Assembly (NCBI GenBank): GCA_934292725.1
Contig: CAKQXY010000016.1
Coordinates: 1 to 64,000 of the forward strand
Reading direction: 5' to 3'
From: an uncultured Lachnospiraceae bacterium
GTDB lineage: Bacteria; Bacillota; Clostridia; Lachnospirales; Lachnospiraceae
DNA length: 64,000 nucleotides
Below are positions 52,643 to 62,000 of the stretch, in pieces (position 1 is the first letter of the stretch; each line of letters begins with the position of its first letter). Position numbers and translations under genes: made by a program. The notes under the pieces were generated by a model that saw nothing but the letters and a program-made list of their open reading frames with translations, searched no databases and was not told the DNA's origin.

Positions 52643-54035
52643 TATTTTCTACGCAATTCTCTTTTGCATTATCACCAGCTTTTGCTTCTGGTCACTATGG
52701 AAAGCTTTGATTCTCACTGCAAAGCGTTTTCCTTCTTTGGTTTTGATTTGCTATCGGCTGATTCCTATTGGCATATTTTGTTTTACGCCATTCTTTTTTA
52801 TTGTGAAATCAATAACTGCATTTTTTTCACCGTTTATTCAATCCGATCACCCACTTCCAGGCATGGTGTTCTTTTGTTCCGCAAAGCAAAATTATATTGT
52901 CTGGATTCTCATTTCCATATGGTTGATTGGTATTCTTGTCAAATGTATATTTTATGTGAGAGATTGTATTTCATTACGTAAAATCCTTAATCAATCAACC
53001 TATTCACAGAGTGATGCTGTATTAGATAAAATCGTCCGTGATTTAACCAAAAGGCTGCACCTTACGCATGTTCCGTGCATCCGCTACTGCTCATTGACTT
53101 CTACACCAGTCACTGTTAAAAAGCATAAGTTTATCATTCTGCTTCCACAGCGTAATTATTCATCTAATGAACTCTATGCTATTTTGCTGCACGAAATGAT
53201 TCACATTAAGCACAATGATCTTCGTAAACTTCAATTTGGGCGTATTCTTACTATTATCTTCTGGTTCTATCCAGTTGCATACCTATTTTGCCGTGATATT
53301 GAGCTGCTTTGTGAAACTGTATGTGATCAAACTGTTTTAAGATTTCTTTCTGATGATCTGTCTCATCATGACTATTTTACACTCATTATATCGCACCTTC
53401 ATTCCAAGCAAGTGATTCCTTCCTGCATTGGTTTGAATAATAAAACGCAGTTAAAGTATCGAATGTCTGCGAGTCGCTCTATCTCTTTTGTACATCAAAA
53501 ACGATCTGGTCTTTGCTCTATTCTATCTGGTGTGTTACTTCTTGTCAGTTCTTCACTGATCGCTCAAGCTAGTGTTGCTCCAGTTGAACAGATAAATTAT
53601 GACTGGTATGATGCGACGATTGAAACTATTGTAATTCCTTATGAGCCACCAGTCTATACTTTTTATACAGGCAAAGAAGAACCTAACTATATGGAATCTG
53701 TTTTTCTTCCAAACCTTACTAATGCTAATCTCATTGATACTCGTACTGCCCATGGTGTAAATTCTTATTCTTACACTGTAGCTCCAGGCGAACGCATCAA
53801 TATCACTTATATTTACTTAACACCCGAAAATACTATTACTATCACTGGCGGTTACGCACCATCTAATGCATCTTTTTGTGTTGGTATTTCAAATGGTAAT
53901 TATCGAAAACAAATCTATCCTAATGAAAGCGGTTATTCATCTGCTTTTTCTGTTCCCTCCAATGGAACCTACGAAATTTTCATTCAAAATACAGGAAATA
54001 TTAGTTTTACTGTAAAGGGAAGCTATGTGTTTTAA
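52617..54035 (+). CDS. BlaR1-like M56 metallopeptidase sensor without penicillin-binding domain
   Basis: This 472-residue membrane sensor has N-terminal helices (about 10-30, 40-70, 95-115), a cytoplasmic M56 zinc protease domain with HEMIH at 192-196 and CETVCDQ as the third-ligand region, a last helix (about 300-322), and an outer domain of about 150 residues. That domain is beta-rich (APGERINITYIYLTPENTIT, then SFTVKGSY) and is much shorter than the beta-lactam-binding domain of BlaR1, with no penicillin-binding motif seen. The signal sensed is therefore not evidently a beta-lactam. AAAGGA lies eight bases before the ATG. Confidence 0.9.
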   Translation: MNLIQWGTDIFYAILFCIITSFCFWSLWKALILTAKRFPSLVLICYRLIPIGIFCFTPFFFIVKSITAFFSPFIQSDHPLPGMVFFCSAKQNYIVWILISIWLIGILVKCIFYVRDCISLRKILNQSTYSQSDAVLDKIVRDLTKRLHLTHVPCIRYCSLTSTPVTVKKHKFIILLPQRNYSSNELYAILLHEMIHIKHNDLRKLQFGRILTIIFWFYPVAYLFCRDIELLCETVCDQTVLRFLSDDLSHHDYFTLIISHLHSKQVIPSCIGLNNKTQLKYRMSASRSISFVHQKRSGLCSILSGVLLLVSSSLIAQASVAPVEQINYDWYDATIETIVIPYEPPVYTFYTGKEEPNYMESVFLPNLTNANLIDTRTAHGVNSYSYTVAPGERINITYIYLTPENTITITGGYAPSNASFCVGISNGNYRKQIYPNESGYSSAFSVPSNGTYEIFIQNTGNISFTVKGSYVF

Positions 54036-54039
54036 AATC

Positions 54040-54091
54040 AACCTCCGCCACAAATTTTCTGGCTTGCGCACCCTTTTCAGGTCTGCTATAA
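54040..54091 (+). repeat. 52-bp promoter-like repeat, copy 1
   Basis: This stretch is identical to 55575-55626 except one base. It begins AACCTCCGCCA and ends GGTCTGCTATAA. Here the -10 reads TATAAC and no gene follows on the plus strand. It lies just after the BlaR1-like stop codon. Confidence 0.85.
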
Positions 54092-54115
54092 CCCGATTTT
54101 GCCACTTGGAAAGAC

Positions 54116-54144
54116 AAAAGTGGAGCCATAACAGCTCCACTTTT
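54116..54144. terminator. Bidirectional terminator after the BlaR1-like gene
   Basis: AAAAGTGGAGC and GCTCCACTTTT form a perfect 11-bp stem with a 7-nt loop. It serves the BlaR1-like gene on the plus strand and the small gene ending at 54252 on the minus strand. Confidence 0.85.
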
Positions 54145-54174
54145 GCTTGAATATATGCGGTTTTCTCTAGAAAG

Positions 54175-54250
54175 CCAAGGGGACAGGAACGTCGGTTCTT
54201 TTATTGGGTACACTGGCTCAATTAAAAGTCCGCCGGATCTGTCCACGTGG
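54175..54250 (-). repeat. Accessory-region repeat, module C in inverted orientation (copy 8)
   Basis: It opens CCAAGGGGACAG, contains GGGTACACTGGCTCAATTA and ends CTGTCCACGTGG. Its right end touches the stop codon of the small gene starting at 54593. Confidence 0.82.
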
Positions 54251-54251
54251 T

Positions 54252-54593
54252 TTATTTCACTTCATATCCAAGATAATAAAAATCCTTCTCATAATTTTTC
54301 TGTTGACTGGAAATGAGCGAATCATACACAGTCTGATACATAAGATCACGATCATTTGACAGTACCACAATTTTGGTTTTCTCATCCTTTTCCGTCTGCT
54401 GTTCCAGTTCTAAGTGATACTGATACTCAACTCCATTAACAGAATAATGTATTCTTCCATTTTCACATATAATCTGGTAAGAACTTATATGTTCTTTAGC
54501 AGGAACATTAATTTGCCAGTCCGATACTTGATTTGGACTTTTATTAAAAAACATTGTCAGTAAAAGCAATAGCTCTAAACATATTTTTATCAT
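54252..54593 (-). CDS. Small exported protein of unknown function
   Basis: This 113-residue protein has an N-terminal hydrophobic helix (MIKICLELLLLLTMFF) and a hydrophilic extracellular part of about 95 residues (KEHISSYQIICENGRIHYSV, then DRDLMYQTVYDSLISSQQ). The ATG at 54593 is chosen for GGAAATGATT spacing; an ATG two codons earlier is too close to the site. I do not recognise a family. It lies between the BlaR1-like gene and the duplicate secreted-protein gene, reading toward the former. The stop codon abuts repeat copy 8. A link to the sensor system is inferred from position only. Confidence 0.65.
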   Translation of the reverse strand: MIKICLELLLLLTMFFNKSPNQVSDWQINVPAKEHISSYQIICENGRIHYSVNGVEYQYHLELEQQTEKDEKTKIVVLSNDRDLMYQTVYDSLISSQQKNYEKDFYYLGYEVK

Positions 54594-54695
54594 AATCATT
54601 TCCTTTCAATAGCAATACTATTATCACTTTTATGACATTTTTCTTTTTTCCTTTCATTCCACGTCCCCCTCTTCCTTGACTTAATTAGTCCTCTC

Positions 54696-54766
54696 TAAAG
54701 CCACCGGGACAGTAATCAAGCCAACGTACCCAATTAAAAGACCGCCAGACCTGTCCCCATGGTCAC
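54696..54766 (+). repeat. Accessory-region repeat, copy 6 (module C only)
   Basis: A 71-bp module C at the left end of the second duplicated segment. It carries the TGA stop of the duplicate secreted-protein gene. Confidence 0.9.
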
Positions 54767-55449
54767 TTGGTTTTGTCATACATATCTGCTATTATTTCTG
54801 CCGGGGTATTTCCAGATACTACAATACACGTTCCTGTAACTTCTTCCTCATCAGAAAGCAATTCATCATATCTCGTCATATCCTCTGCCGTTTCCCAATC
54901 TTCCTCTGGAAAACGTGCTTCAATTGACTTGATCTCATCTGAATCCAATGGTTCCCAATAATCCACAAATTTGAATGTATTCTCACTGTCTTTTTCAAAG
55001 GTTGCTGAAACTGCATATTTTCCTGTATAGTCTGCATTGCTTTCATATGAGGTAATTCCAAACAATGTAATTGTATCGTCCTGTGTTTCTTCTGATATTA
55101 CAAAAACCTTTGCAGAAACATCAATATCATTTTCTGAGTTCTGATACCAAGTTTCGTGCATCCATTTAACTGCCCATCCTAAAAGATTAGCATCATCACT
55201 GCATCCATCTGGAAAATAAAAATAGGTGTCTTTTGTTGTGACATAAACAACACCAGTATCAAGCTGATCCTGATCAATCTCTAACAACTTCTGATTATCA
55301 ATTACGTCTGTGTTTTCCTCTGATATGCTCTGAGGTTCTGTCTCTGTAATATTTTCCGATGCAAAAGGTACTTGCATCATATTCATACCAAATAATAACG
55401 CTCCTGTCGAAATACCAAATACTGTTCTCAAAATCTTATTATGACTCAT
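54763..55449 (-). CDS. Secreted protein of unknown function, copy 2
   Basis: This 228-residue protein is identical to the copy at 51425-52111 except Met for Leu six residues from the end. Signal peptide, ribosome binding site (AAGGAGGG) and stop-codon context in module C are all conserved, so the copy looks intact and recent. The operator upstream has one changed base and the -10 reads TACTTT. It should still respond to the BlaI-like repressor but perhaps less tightly. The reason for two copies, such as gene dosage, is unknown. Confidence 0.85.
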   Translation of the reverse strand: MSHNKILRTVFGISTGALLFGMNMMQVPFASENITETEPQSISEENTDVIDNQKLLEIDQDQLDTGVVYVTTKDTYFYFPDGCSDDANLLGWAVKWMHETWYQNSENDIDVSAKVFVISEETQDDTITLFGITSYESNADYTGKYAVSATFEKDSENTFKFVDYWEPLDSDEIKSIEARFPEEDWETAEDMTRYDELLSDEEEVTGTCIVVSGNTPAEIIADMYDKTK

Positions 55450-55482
55450 CTGTTTTCCCTCCTTAAAATTTTCTACAGCTCT

Positions 55483-55508
55483 TGTTACTCTATAGTTGTA
55501 AAGTAACA
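55483..55508. promoter_or_regulatory. BlaI-type operator 2
   Basis: TGTTACTCTA-N6-TAAAGTAACA has the same arms as operator 1 with one mismatch. TTGACA remains at 55528-55523 on the minus strand. Confidence 0.7.
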
Positions 55509-55574
55509 CACTATACATATCTTGTCAATTTAAGATTTTCTTAAACGATTATTAACTTAAACTGTCGATTTTCG

Positions 55575-55626
55575 AACCTCCGCCATAAATTTTCTGGCTT
55601 GCGCACCCTTTTCAGGTCTGCTATAA
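55575..55626 (+). repeat. 52-bp promoter-like repeat, copy 2, acting as argC promoter
   Basis: It contains TTGCGC (55599-55604), a 17-bp spacer and TATAAT (55622-55627), giving a leader of about 44 nt to argC. The other copy at 54040-54091 differs by one base within the repeat. Confidence 0.75.
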
Positions 55627-55677
55627 TGGCAACGACACCATTGTAATACATCATCCCAAAGAAAAGAGGGGCAATTC

Positions 55678-56625
55678 ATGAAAACAAAAGTATTTATTGA
55701 CGGAAGCGAAGGCACCACAGGACTTCGCATTCACGAGCGTCTTGACAATCGCGACGACATTGAACTGTTAACTATCGCACCAGAGCTTCGAAAGGATCCT
55801 GCTGAGCGCAGCCGCCTGATAAACTCTTCTGATATCACATTTCTTTGTCTTCCTGACAGCGCAGCCAGAGAGGCTGTTGCTCTCGTAACGAACCCAAATA
55901 CACGCATTATTGATGCTTCGACTGCACACCGCACTGAGGCTGGCTGGGCTTATGGTTTCCCGGAGCTTTCCGCTAAGCACCGCGAGGCTATTAGAACTGG
56001 CAAGCGCATAGCTAATCCTGGCTGCCATGCATCTGGCTTTATCTCACTCGTTTACCCGTTGATCGCAGGCGGTATTCTCCCGGCAGACTACCCTGTTGCC
56101 TCTTTTTCTCTGACTGGTTACAGCGGCGGCGGCAAAAAAATGATTGCGCAGTATGAGGCATCTGACCGTGACGCAGAGCTTGATGCACCTCGCGAGTATG
56201 GTCTTTCTCAGCAGCACAAGCACTTAAAGGAAATGCGACTTATCACAGGATTATCCCGTGCTCCGCTGTTTACCCCTATTGTTTCCGATTATTACAGCGG
56301 AATGGTTGTCAATGTTCCTCTGTACACTGATCTGTTAAACACCACTCAGACTCCAGAATCCTTACAGGCATTTTTTGCTGACTACTATGCAAATGAACCT
56401 TTCGTAAAGGTTATGCCGCTCGGCGCTGAAAGCGAAATGTCTGGATTTTTAAGCGGCAATCATTTAAGCGGCTATGACGGCATGCAGATCTATATCACTG
56501 GAAATGAAAATCGTATTCAGCTGTCTAGTGTCTTCGATAATCTTGGTAAGGGTGCTTCAGGTGCAGCTATTCAGTGCTTTAACATTATGACTGGATGTGA
56601 TGAAACGAAGGGACTAAATCTTTAA
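55678..56625 (+). CDS. argC: N-acetyl-gamma-glutamyl-phosphate reductase
   Basis: This 315-residue enzyme reduces N-acetylglutamyl phosphate to the semialdehyde with NADPH, the third step of arginine synthesis. It is the shorter type-2 ArgC. The N-terminus reads VFIDGSEGTTGLRIHERL, and the catalytic cysteine is C116 in NPGCHASG. GAGGGG precedes the ATG. No other arg genes are adjacent, so it is a lone arginine gene here, reading from a promoter inside a 52-bp repeat. No ARG-box type operator was recognised. Confidence 0.95.
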   Translation: MKTKVFIDGSEGTTGLRIHERLDNRDDIELLTIAPELRKDPAERSRLINSSDITFLCLPDSAAREAVALVTNPNTRIIDASTAHRTEAGWAYGFPELSAKHREAIRTGKRIANPGCHASGFISLVYPLIAGGILPADYPVASFSLTGYSGGGKKMIAQYEASDRDAELDAPREYGLSQQHKHLKEMRLITGLSRAPLFTPIVSDYYSGMVVNVPLYTDLLNTTQTPESLQAFFADYYANEPFVKVMPLGAESEMSGFLSGNHLSGYDGMQIYITGNENRIQLSSVFDNLGKGASGAAIQCFNIMTGCDETKGLNL

Positions 56626-56659
56626 AACAGCGAATACAAAAATGAGAAAGGATTTATTT

Positions 56660-57493
56660 ATGTCACTTCGCCATCAGCCAAAGGCTGCTTTGATTAACGA
56701 TTTTTCTGGCTTTGGCCGCTGTTCTGTAACAGTGGCTCTGCCCATTATATCTCAAATGAAGGTTCAGTGCTGTCCGGTGCTGACCTCCGTTTTTTCCAAT
56801 CATACGGGATATCCGTCCTTTTACTTTGACGATTACACAGAGAAAATGCCATCCTACATCGCTGAGTGGAAGAAGTTAAATCTCCACTTTGAATGTATTG
56901 CAGCTGGATTTTTAGGCTCTGAGCGTCAGATTGAAATTGTAAAGAATTTCATCCGCGATTTCAAGGATGAAACTACTAAGGTTTTAATTGATCCTGTTAT
57001 GGGTGATCACGGACGCACCTATCAGACCTTCACGCCAGAGATGTGCAGTCAGATGAAGCAGTTAGCACATTTTGCTGACATTCTTACACCTAATCTGACG
57101 GAAGCCTGCATTTTAACTGACACACCATATCACGATGGTCACTGGCAGATGAGTGAGTTGTCTGAACTAGCTCTTTCACTGATTGCCATGGGGCCGTCTA
57201 AGGTAGTAATCACTGGTGTCTCTATGGGAACTTTTATAGGAAATGTTATATGTGAATCAGGCGGTACACCTTCTGTAGTGAAAAGAAAACGCGTTGGACA
57301 GGAGCGTTCTGGAACAGGCGATATCTTTGCTGCGATTTTGACGGCAGACTGTGCCAACAATGTAGATTTTGAGACTTCTGTGCGAAAGGCAAGCGCATTT
57401 GTGCAGCGCTGCATTGAAATAACAGAGGAATTTGAATGTCCGAGAACAGACGGTGTCTGCTTTGAGGAGGTTTTAAATGAATTAAAGGCGTAG
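56660..57493 (+). CDS. pdxY: Pyridoxal/pyridoxamine kinase
   Basis: This 277-residue ribokinase-like enzyme phosphorylates pyridoxal or pyridoxamine in the vitamin B6 salvage pathway. The N-terminal substrate segment reads INDFSGFGRCSVTVALPI. VLIDPVMGDHG and the anion-hole and catalytic Asp motif GQERSGTGDIFAA are present. ATG 56660 follows AAAGGA; an ATG six codons earlier lacks a good site. It lies 34 bp after argC and probably shares its transcript. The stop codon lies inside the terminator hairpin. The symbol could equally be pdxK. Confidence 0.92.
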   Translation: MSLRHQPKAALINDFSGFGRCSVTVALPIISQMKVQCCPVLTSVFSNHTGYPSFYFDDYTEKMPSYIAEWKKLNLHFECIAAGFLGSERQIEIVKNFIRDFKDETTKVLIDPVMGDHGRTYQTFTPEMCSQMKQLAHFADILTPNLTEACILTDTPYHDGHWQMSELSELALSLIAMGPSKVVITGVSMGTFIGNVICESGGTPSVVKRKRVGQERSGTGDIFAAILTADCANNVDFETSVRKASAFVQRCIEITEEFECPRTDGVCFEEVLNELKA

Positions 57494-57516
57494 CTTTAGC
57501 TACGCCCTTTCTTTTT
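57487..57516. terminator. Terminator between pdxY and mgtE
   Basis: GGCGTAGC and GCTACGCC form an 8-bp stem with a TTTA loop, followed by CTTTCTTTTT. It lies between convergent genes. Confidence 0.9.
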
Positions 57517-57517
57517 A

Positions 57518-58996
57518 CTATAAATGCATCATCTCAAGCAAAAACAGCCAGCTCAGTCCATAGTAAACGATAACAGCTATAAGGTCATTGATCGTTGTAA
57601 TAAGAGGTCCTGATGCCACTGCCGGATCTATTCCAATCTTGTTGAAAAACATAGGAACTAAAGTTCCTGTCAAGCTTGAAATCACCATAGAGCACATGAG
57701 TGCCAGTCCAATGCAGCCTGACACGGCAAATGCAAAGCCTGCCGGACGACCCTTTACAATCATGATGAAAATGCCAAGCACTATAAATGACAATATTCCC
57801 AGCAAAAGTCCATCACCAAAGCCAACGCGCACTTCCTTTGCAACCAGGCCAAATTTTTGCTTTACTTCAAGATTCTCATCCATTAAAACACGAACTGTAA
57901 CTGCCAGTGACTGCGTTCCTGCATTTCCTGACATACCAAGAATAACTGACTGAAACATCATTAAAATTGTAAGCTGTGAGACTACTGACTCGAATATGCC
58001 TACAACAGATGAAACTATCATTCCAAGAAACATTAAAACAACCAGCCACGGAAGACGTTTTTTCATACTGTCTAATAGTGGTTCCTTTAAGTCCTCCTCT
58101 GCCATCAAACCAGCAAGTCTTGCGTAGTCCTCTCCCATCTCTTCATCAACAACTTCAATAATATTTTGTGCCGTGATGACACCAAGAATCTTATTGTTAT
58201 TGTCGAGTACAGGAATGGAATCCTCTGAATAGTCTTTTAAGATTTCAATACATTCACTTATAGACTCGTGACCATATACATACGGGTATGATGTGACGAT
58301 CATATCATCAAGCCTTGTGCCTTCTCTTGCAATGATCAGATCCTTTAGATCAATCGCACCACAGAATGTATTAGACTCATCAGCCACATAAATCTTTGAA
58401 ATATTGTCATTCTCAGCGGCCTGCTTTACAAGTGAACGCATAGCTTCCTTGACTGTAAGATTTTCGCGGATCACTATGCAGTTTGTTGTCATTCTGCTTC
58501 CTATCTCATCATCATCAAATGATGCGATCAGCATAATGTCTTTTTTGGACTCCTGATCCATCAAATCAATGATAACTGAGCGTCTGACTTTATCAAGTCC
58601 TCGAAGCGCTGCCACTGCTGTATCGGCTTCCAGGCTGCTTATGATCTCAACTGCCTTTCTAATGTCCATTTCCTCTAGGTACGGACTGACATCATCTATG
58701 CACTCAAATACATCTGAAAGCATATCCATGTTCAGGATATTATAAAGCTTCTTTCGCTCTACTACTGTCAGCTTTTCGAGAACATCAGCTATATCATTTG
58801 CATGATAATCATCAAGCTTTTCACGTGTAACCTTTGGAGAGGTGGTGCTTCTGATGATCTTTATGATCTCTGACTCGTAATCGGGCTTTGCAAACGTCTC
58901 ATCTTCTGACGGAGTCTCGTTTTCTGTTTCCTGCTCTAATGCCTTTTCGAGTGCCTCATCCTTGGCCTTGTCCTGTTCTAGCTCTTCGTTGTCCAT
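57518..58996 (-). CDS. mgtE: Magnesium transporter MgtE
   Basis: This 492-residue Mg2+ channel/transporter begins with an acidic tail (about 1-40). The MgtE N domain follows (about 55-170), then two CBS domains (about 175-300) and five membrane helices (about 325-490). The pore motif region reads GMSGNAGTQSLAVTVR. Cytosolic Mg2+ binding to the N and CBS domains closes the family's pore. ATG 58996 follows GGTGG; the frame runs open another 32 codons upstream across the addA stop without support. It lies 53 bp after addA on the same strand. Confidence 0.95.
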   Translation of the reverse strand: MDNEELEQDKAKDEALEKALEQETENETPSEDETFAKPDYESEIIKIIRSTTSPKVTREKLDDYHANDIADVLEKLTVVERKKLYNILNMDMLSDVFECIDDVSPYLEEMDIRKAVEIISSLEADTAVAALRGLDKVRRSVIIDLMDQESKKDIMLIASFDDDEIGSRMTTNCIVIRENLTVKEAMRSLVKQAAENDNISKIYVADESNTFCGAIDLKDLIIAREGTRLDDMIVTSYPYVYGHESISECIEILKDYSEDSIPVLDNNNKILGVITAQNIIEVVDEEMGEDYARLAGLMAEEDLKEPLLDSMKKRLPWLVVLMFLGMIVSSVVGIFESVVSQLTILMMFQSVILGMSGNAGTQSLAVTVRVLMDENLEVKQKFGLVAKEVRVGFGDGLLLGILSFIVLGIFIMIVKGRPAGFAFAVSGCIGLALMCSMVISSLTGTLVPMFFNKIGIDPAVASGPLITTINDLIAVIVYYGLSWLFLLEMMHL

Positions 58997-59049
58997 TTCG
59001 TCCACCCCCTTTTCTGATGTTAAAAGTATATCATTTTGCCATTTGCTCG

Positions 59050-62000
59050 TCAACAAAAGATTGTCTGTCCGATTGAGACAGCATAAATACATGCTTCCTT
59101 CACAGGCCGCTTTGTCATTTGCATAAGAGCACGCTTATAGTATGACAGCTGTACTATATAGCGTTTTTTTAGCAGCTCTTTAAACTCTTCATCTGTCATA
59201 TCTTCTGGCTTTCTGTCTGTCTTAAAGTCTATCAGCGTGATATAGTCCTCACCATCTATCCAGGCATCTATGACACCCTGTACACTGACATACTCGTTCT
59301 CATCTTTTTCTGACAGCTTTTTGTCATTTTCTATCATCTCTTTAGCCGGCACTCCAAGTATAAACGGCATCTCGCGGTGATACGTTCCATCTTCCTGAGC
59401 TTGCTTGACTTTTTTGCCAAGAGGTGTCTGCACAAAATAATCAAAATCGGCTATGCGAATCCTCTTTCGCTCCTCTGTACTTATAAGATCTTGCTGCATA
59501 AATGAGGAAAGCTGCGCCCTTAAATCACCTGTAAAATCAAAGTGTTCAAAAAGCCAGTGATAAAGTGTACCGCGCGCGGCTCCGCTCATCTTATCTTTTT
59601 GCTGTAAAAACTCTGGAAGGAGTTCTTCATCTGGCAAAAGTGTTTCTTGCATCTCGTGTTCTGACACCTCTGTTTCTTGTTTTATAAGCTGTGCAGCAGG
59701 CTCTCTTATGTCTGATCCGCTCGCTGCAAAGGCTTCCTCCTCGTGGCGCGTCTTTAATTCCGATACGGTAAATGCCGCCTGCAGCTTTGATAGAGGGCTG
59801 TCATCGTAGCGCACCAAAAATCGTGACTCGATAAGATTTTTTGATGTCTCGTCTGTAGTTTCTTTTTTCCAGTTTTCAAGTGCTGTGCGCTTCATTGCTT
59901 CCTCTGCTCGCCAAAGTGACGTCTGCATAGAAAGACTGCTTTTTGTCACAAGCAAAACTGACAGTGGGCTTTCGTCTTTATAACACACACCATCAAATGG
60001 CACATTTATTCCAAGCTGCTCATATATTGCCTTAAAGCTTTTATGCTTGCAGGCTGCTGCTGTAATCCAGTCTAAGAAGCTTCCTGCCATCGTAAGCTGG
60101 CTATATGAAAGTTCGCGCGCTGTCTTGTCTGTCTCATGAATTTTCTTTTCCAGGTAGTCAAAAAGATGATCCTTTGCACCTGTCAGATACAGCTTTTCCC
60201 TTGCACGCGTCATGGCAACATATAAAACACGAAGCTCCTCGCCAAGATTTTCAATCATAAGCTGGCTTCTCATGGCCTGCTTCATGACTGTGCTCTCCTT
60301 TGTGCGAAGTGTCGGATCTATTGCATCAGTTGCAATGCCATAATCAACAGAAAACAGCATTGACGCATTCACATCCTGCTTGTTAAAGCTTTTTCCAAGA
60401 CCTGCCACAAAGCATACAGGAAATTCAAGACCTTTGCTCTTATGAATACTCATGACGCGCACCTGATTCTGGGCAAGCTCCTGCGCTGACGCATAGTCAA
60501 CGGAATATTTCTTTAATCTGTTGATGTAGCGTACAAATTGGAATACGCCCTGATAGCTTGTCTTTTCAAATGCACCAGCACGCTCAAGAAGCATATCAAG
60601 ATTTGCTTTTCTTGTCGCAGCGCCGGGCATTGCACTTATAAACTCGTAGTAGCCGCTGTCTTCTAACACATAGACAAGAAGCTCACGAAGCAAAAGATAT
60701 CTGCTCTTTCTTCTGTATGTCTCAAGCTGATTAAAAAATGTGCGAAGTCTGCCTGCCAGCTCGTGACAGCCTTCCTTGTTTTTTGCATTGGCTGGATCAC
60801 TATATTTTTGTGCAAATGATGTAGCAGCATCATAAAGGTGCTTACACTGTGACGGCGGCTCTTCTGCGCGGATGATGGCTAACTCCTCACTGGAAAAATG
60901 ACCAATCGGTGAGTGCATTACTGCTGCCAGCGGAATATCCTGCAGTGGATTGTCGATAATTTCAAGCAGATTTAAAATAGTCTGAACCTCAAGCGCACTA
61001 AAATATCCGCTTCCAGTATCAGCTGATGCTGATATTCCTTTTGAAAGAAGCACAGAAATCAATTCCTCTGCCCAGCCAGACACAGTACGAAGCAAAATCG
61101 CAATGTCACGATACTCTGTCAGACGGTATGTTTTTTGCTCCTTATCCCAGATATAAAGACCAGACTCTGGATCGGTAATCTCGCGGATTTTTTCTGCAAT
61201 CATTGCCGCTTCCCACTCTCTGCTGCTGTAGACAGCCTGTGTATCATCATTATCTGGCTTAACATCATCATCACTATCCTCTGTCACATCCTCCAGATCA
61301 AGAAGCATAAGCTCAGTGGCCCCTCCTGTCGGATGCGTATCGCACGGCTCATACACAAGACCTGGATAAAGCGCTGCGTCCTTGTCGTACTCCACATTTC
61401 CGACTGCCTTATGCATAAGCTGATAGAAGAAAAAGTTTACTGAATCAAGCACGCTTTTTCGGCTTCTGAAATTCTGGTGAAGCTCTATTTTCTGATGTGT
61501 GCTCTCCTCTTTTGTATATGTCTCATATTTTTCCATAAAAAGCTCTGGGCGCGCCAGACGAAAGCGATAGATACTCTGCTTAACATCTCCTACCATGAAA
61601 AGATTTGGCGGATCTGTCCTTGAAATGCTTGTCAAAATCAGCTCCTGTACGTAGTTGCTGTCCTGATACTCATCTATCATAATCTCCTCGAAGCTTTCAC
61701 GATACTGTGCTGCTACTAAAGTTGGCTTCTCACCGTCTGGTGTCTTCTCGCTAAGCACGTTTAATGCCAAATGCTCCAGATCCCCAAAATCGACAAGGTT
61801 TTTCTTTCGTTTTGCTGCGCTGTAACGCAAAAGAAAGGCATGTGTCAGGCGCACAAGTTCCTTTACCTGTACCCCCGCAAGATGCTGCTTTTGCAAAAGA
61901 CGCTCGTCATCATCGGCAAAATAGTCCTCTGACAGCGATTTTATCTGCTTTTTTGCCTGTTCTCTCATATCCCAGACACGTTTTGCCTTATCCTCGCTGA

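Larger units (their letters stand above)
54696..55533. repeat. Segmental duplication, copy 2
   Basis: Matches 51358-52195 with a few substitutions. The repressor and sensor genes that follow copy 1 are missing here; instead the 52-bp repeat and argC follow. Confidence 0.93.

Noticed and set aside
52617..54035. Beta-lactam resistance locus
   Set aside because: The regulators are BlaI/BlaR1-like, but no beta-lactamase or penicillin-binding protein is encoded and the sensor lacks penicillin-binding motifs.
39258..54766. Integron with attC sites
   Set aside because: The repeats sit at module ends, but GTTRRRY/RYYYAAC core sites and an integrase gene were not found; kept only as an analogy.
54040..55626. 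CRISPR array or phage remnant in the repeat-rich region
   Set aside because: Repeats are unevenly spaced, differ in length and have genes, not spacers, between them; no cas, integrase or structural genes occur.
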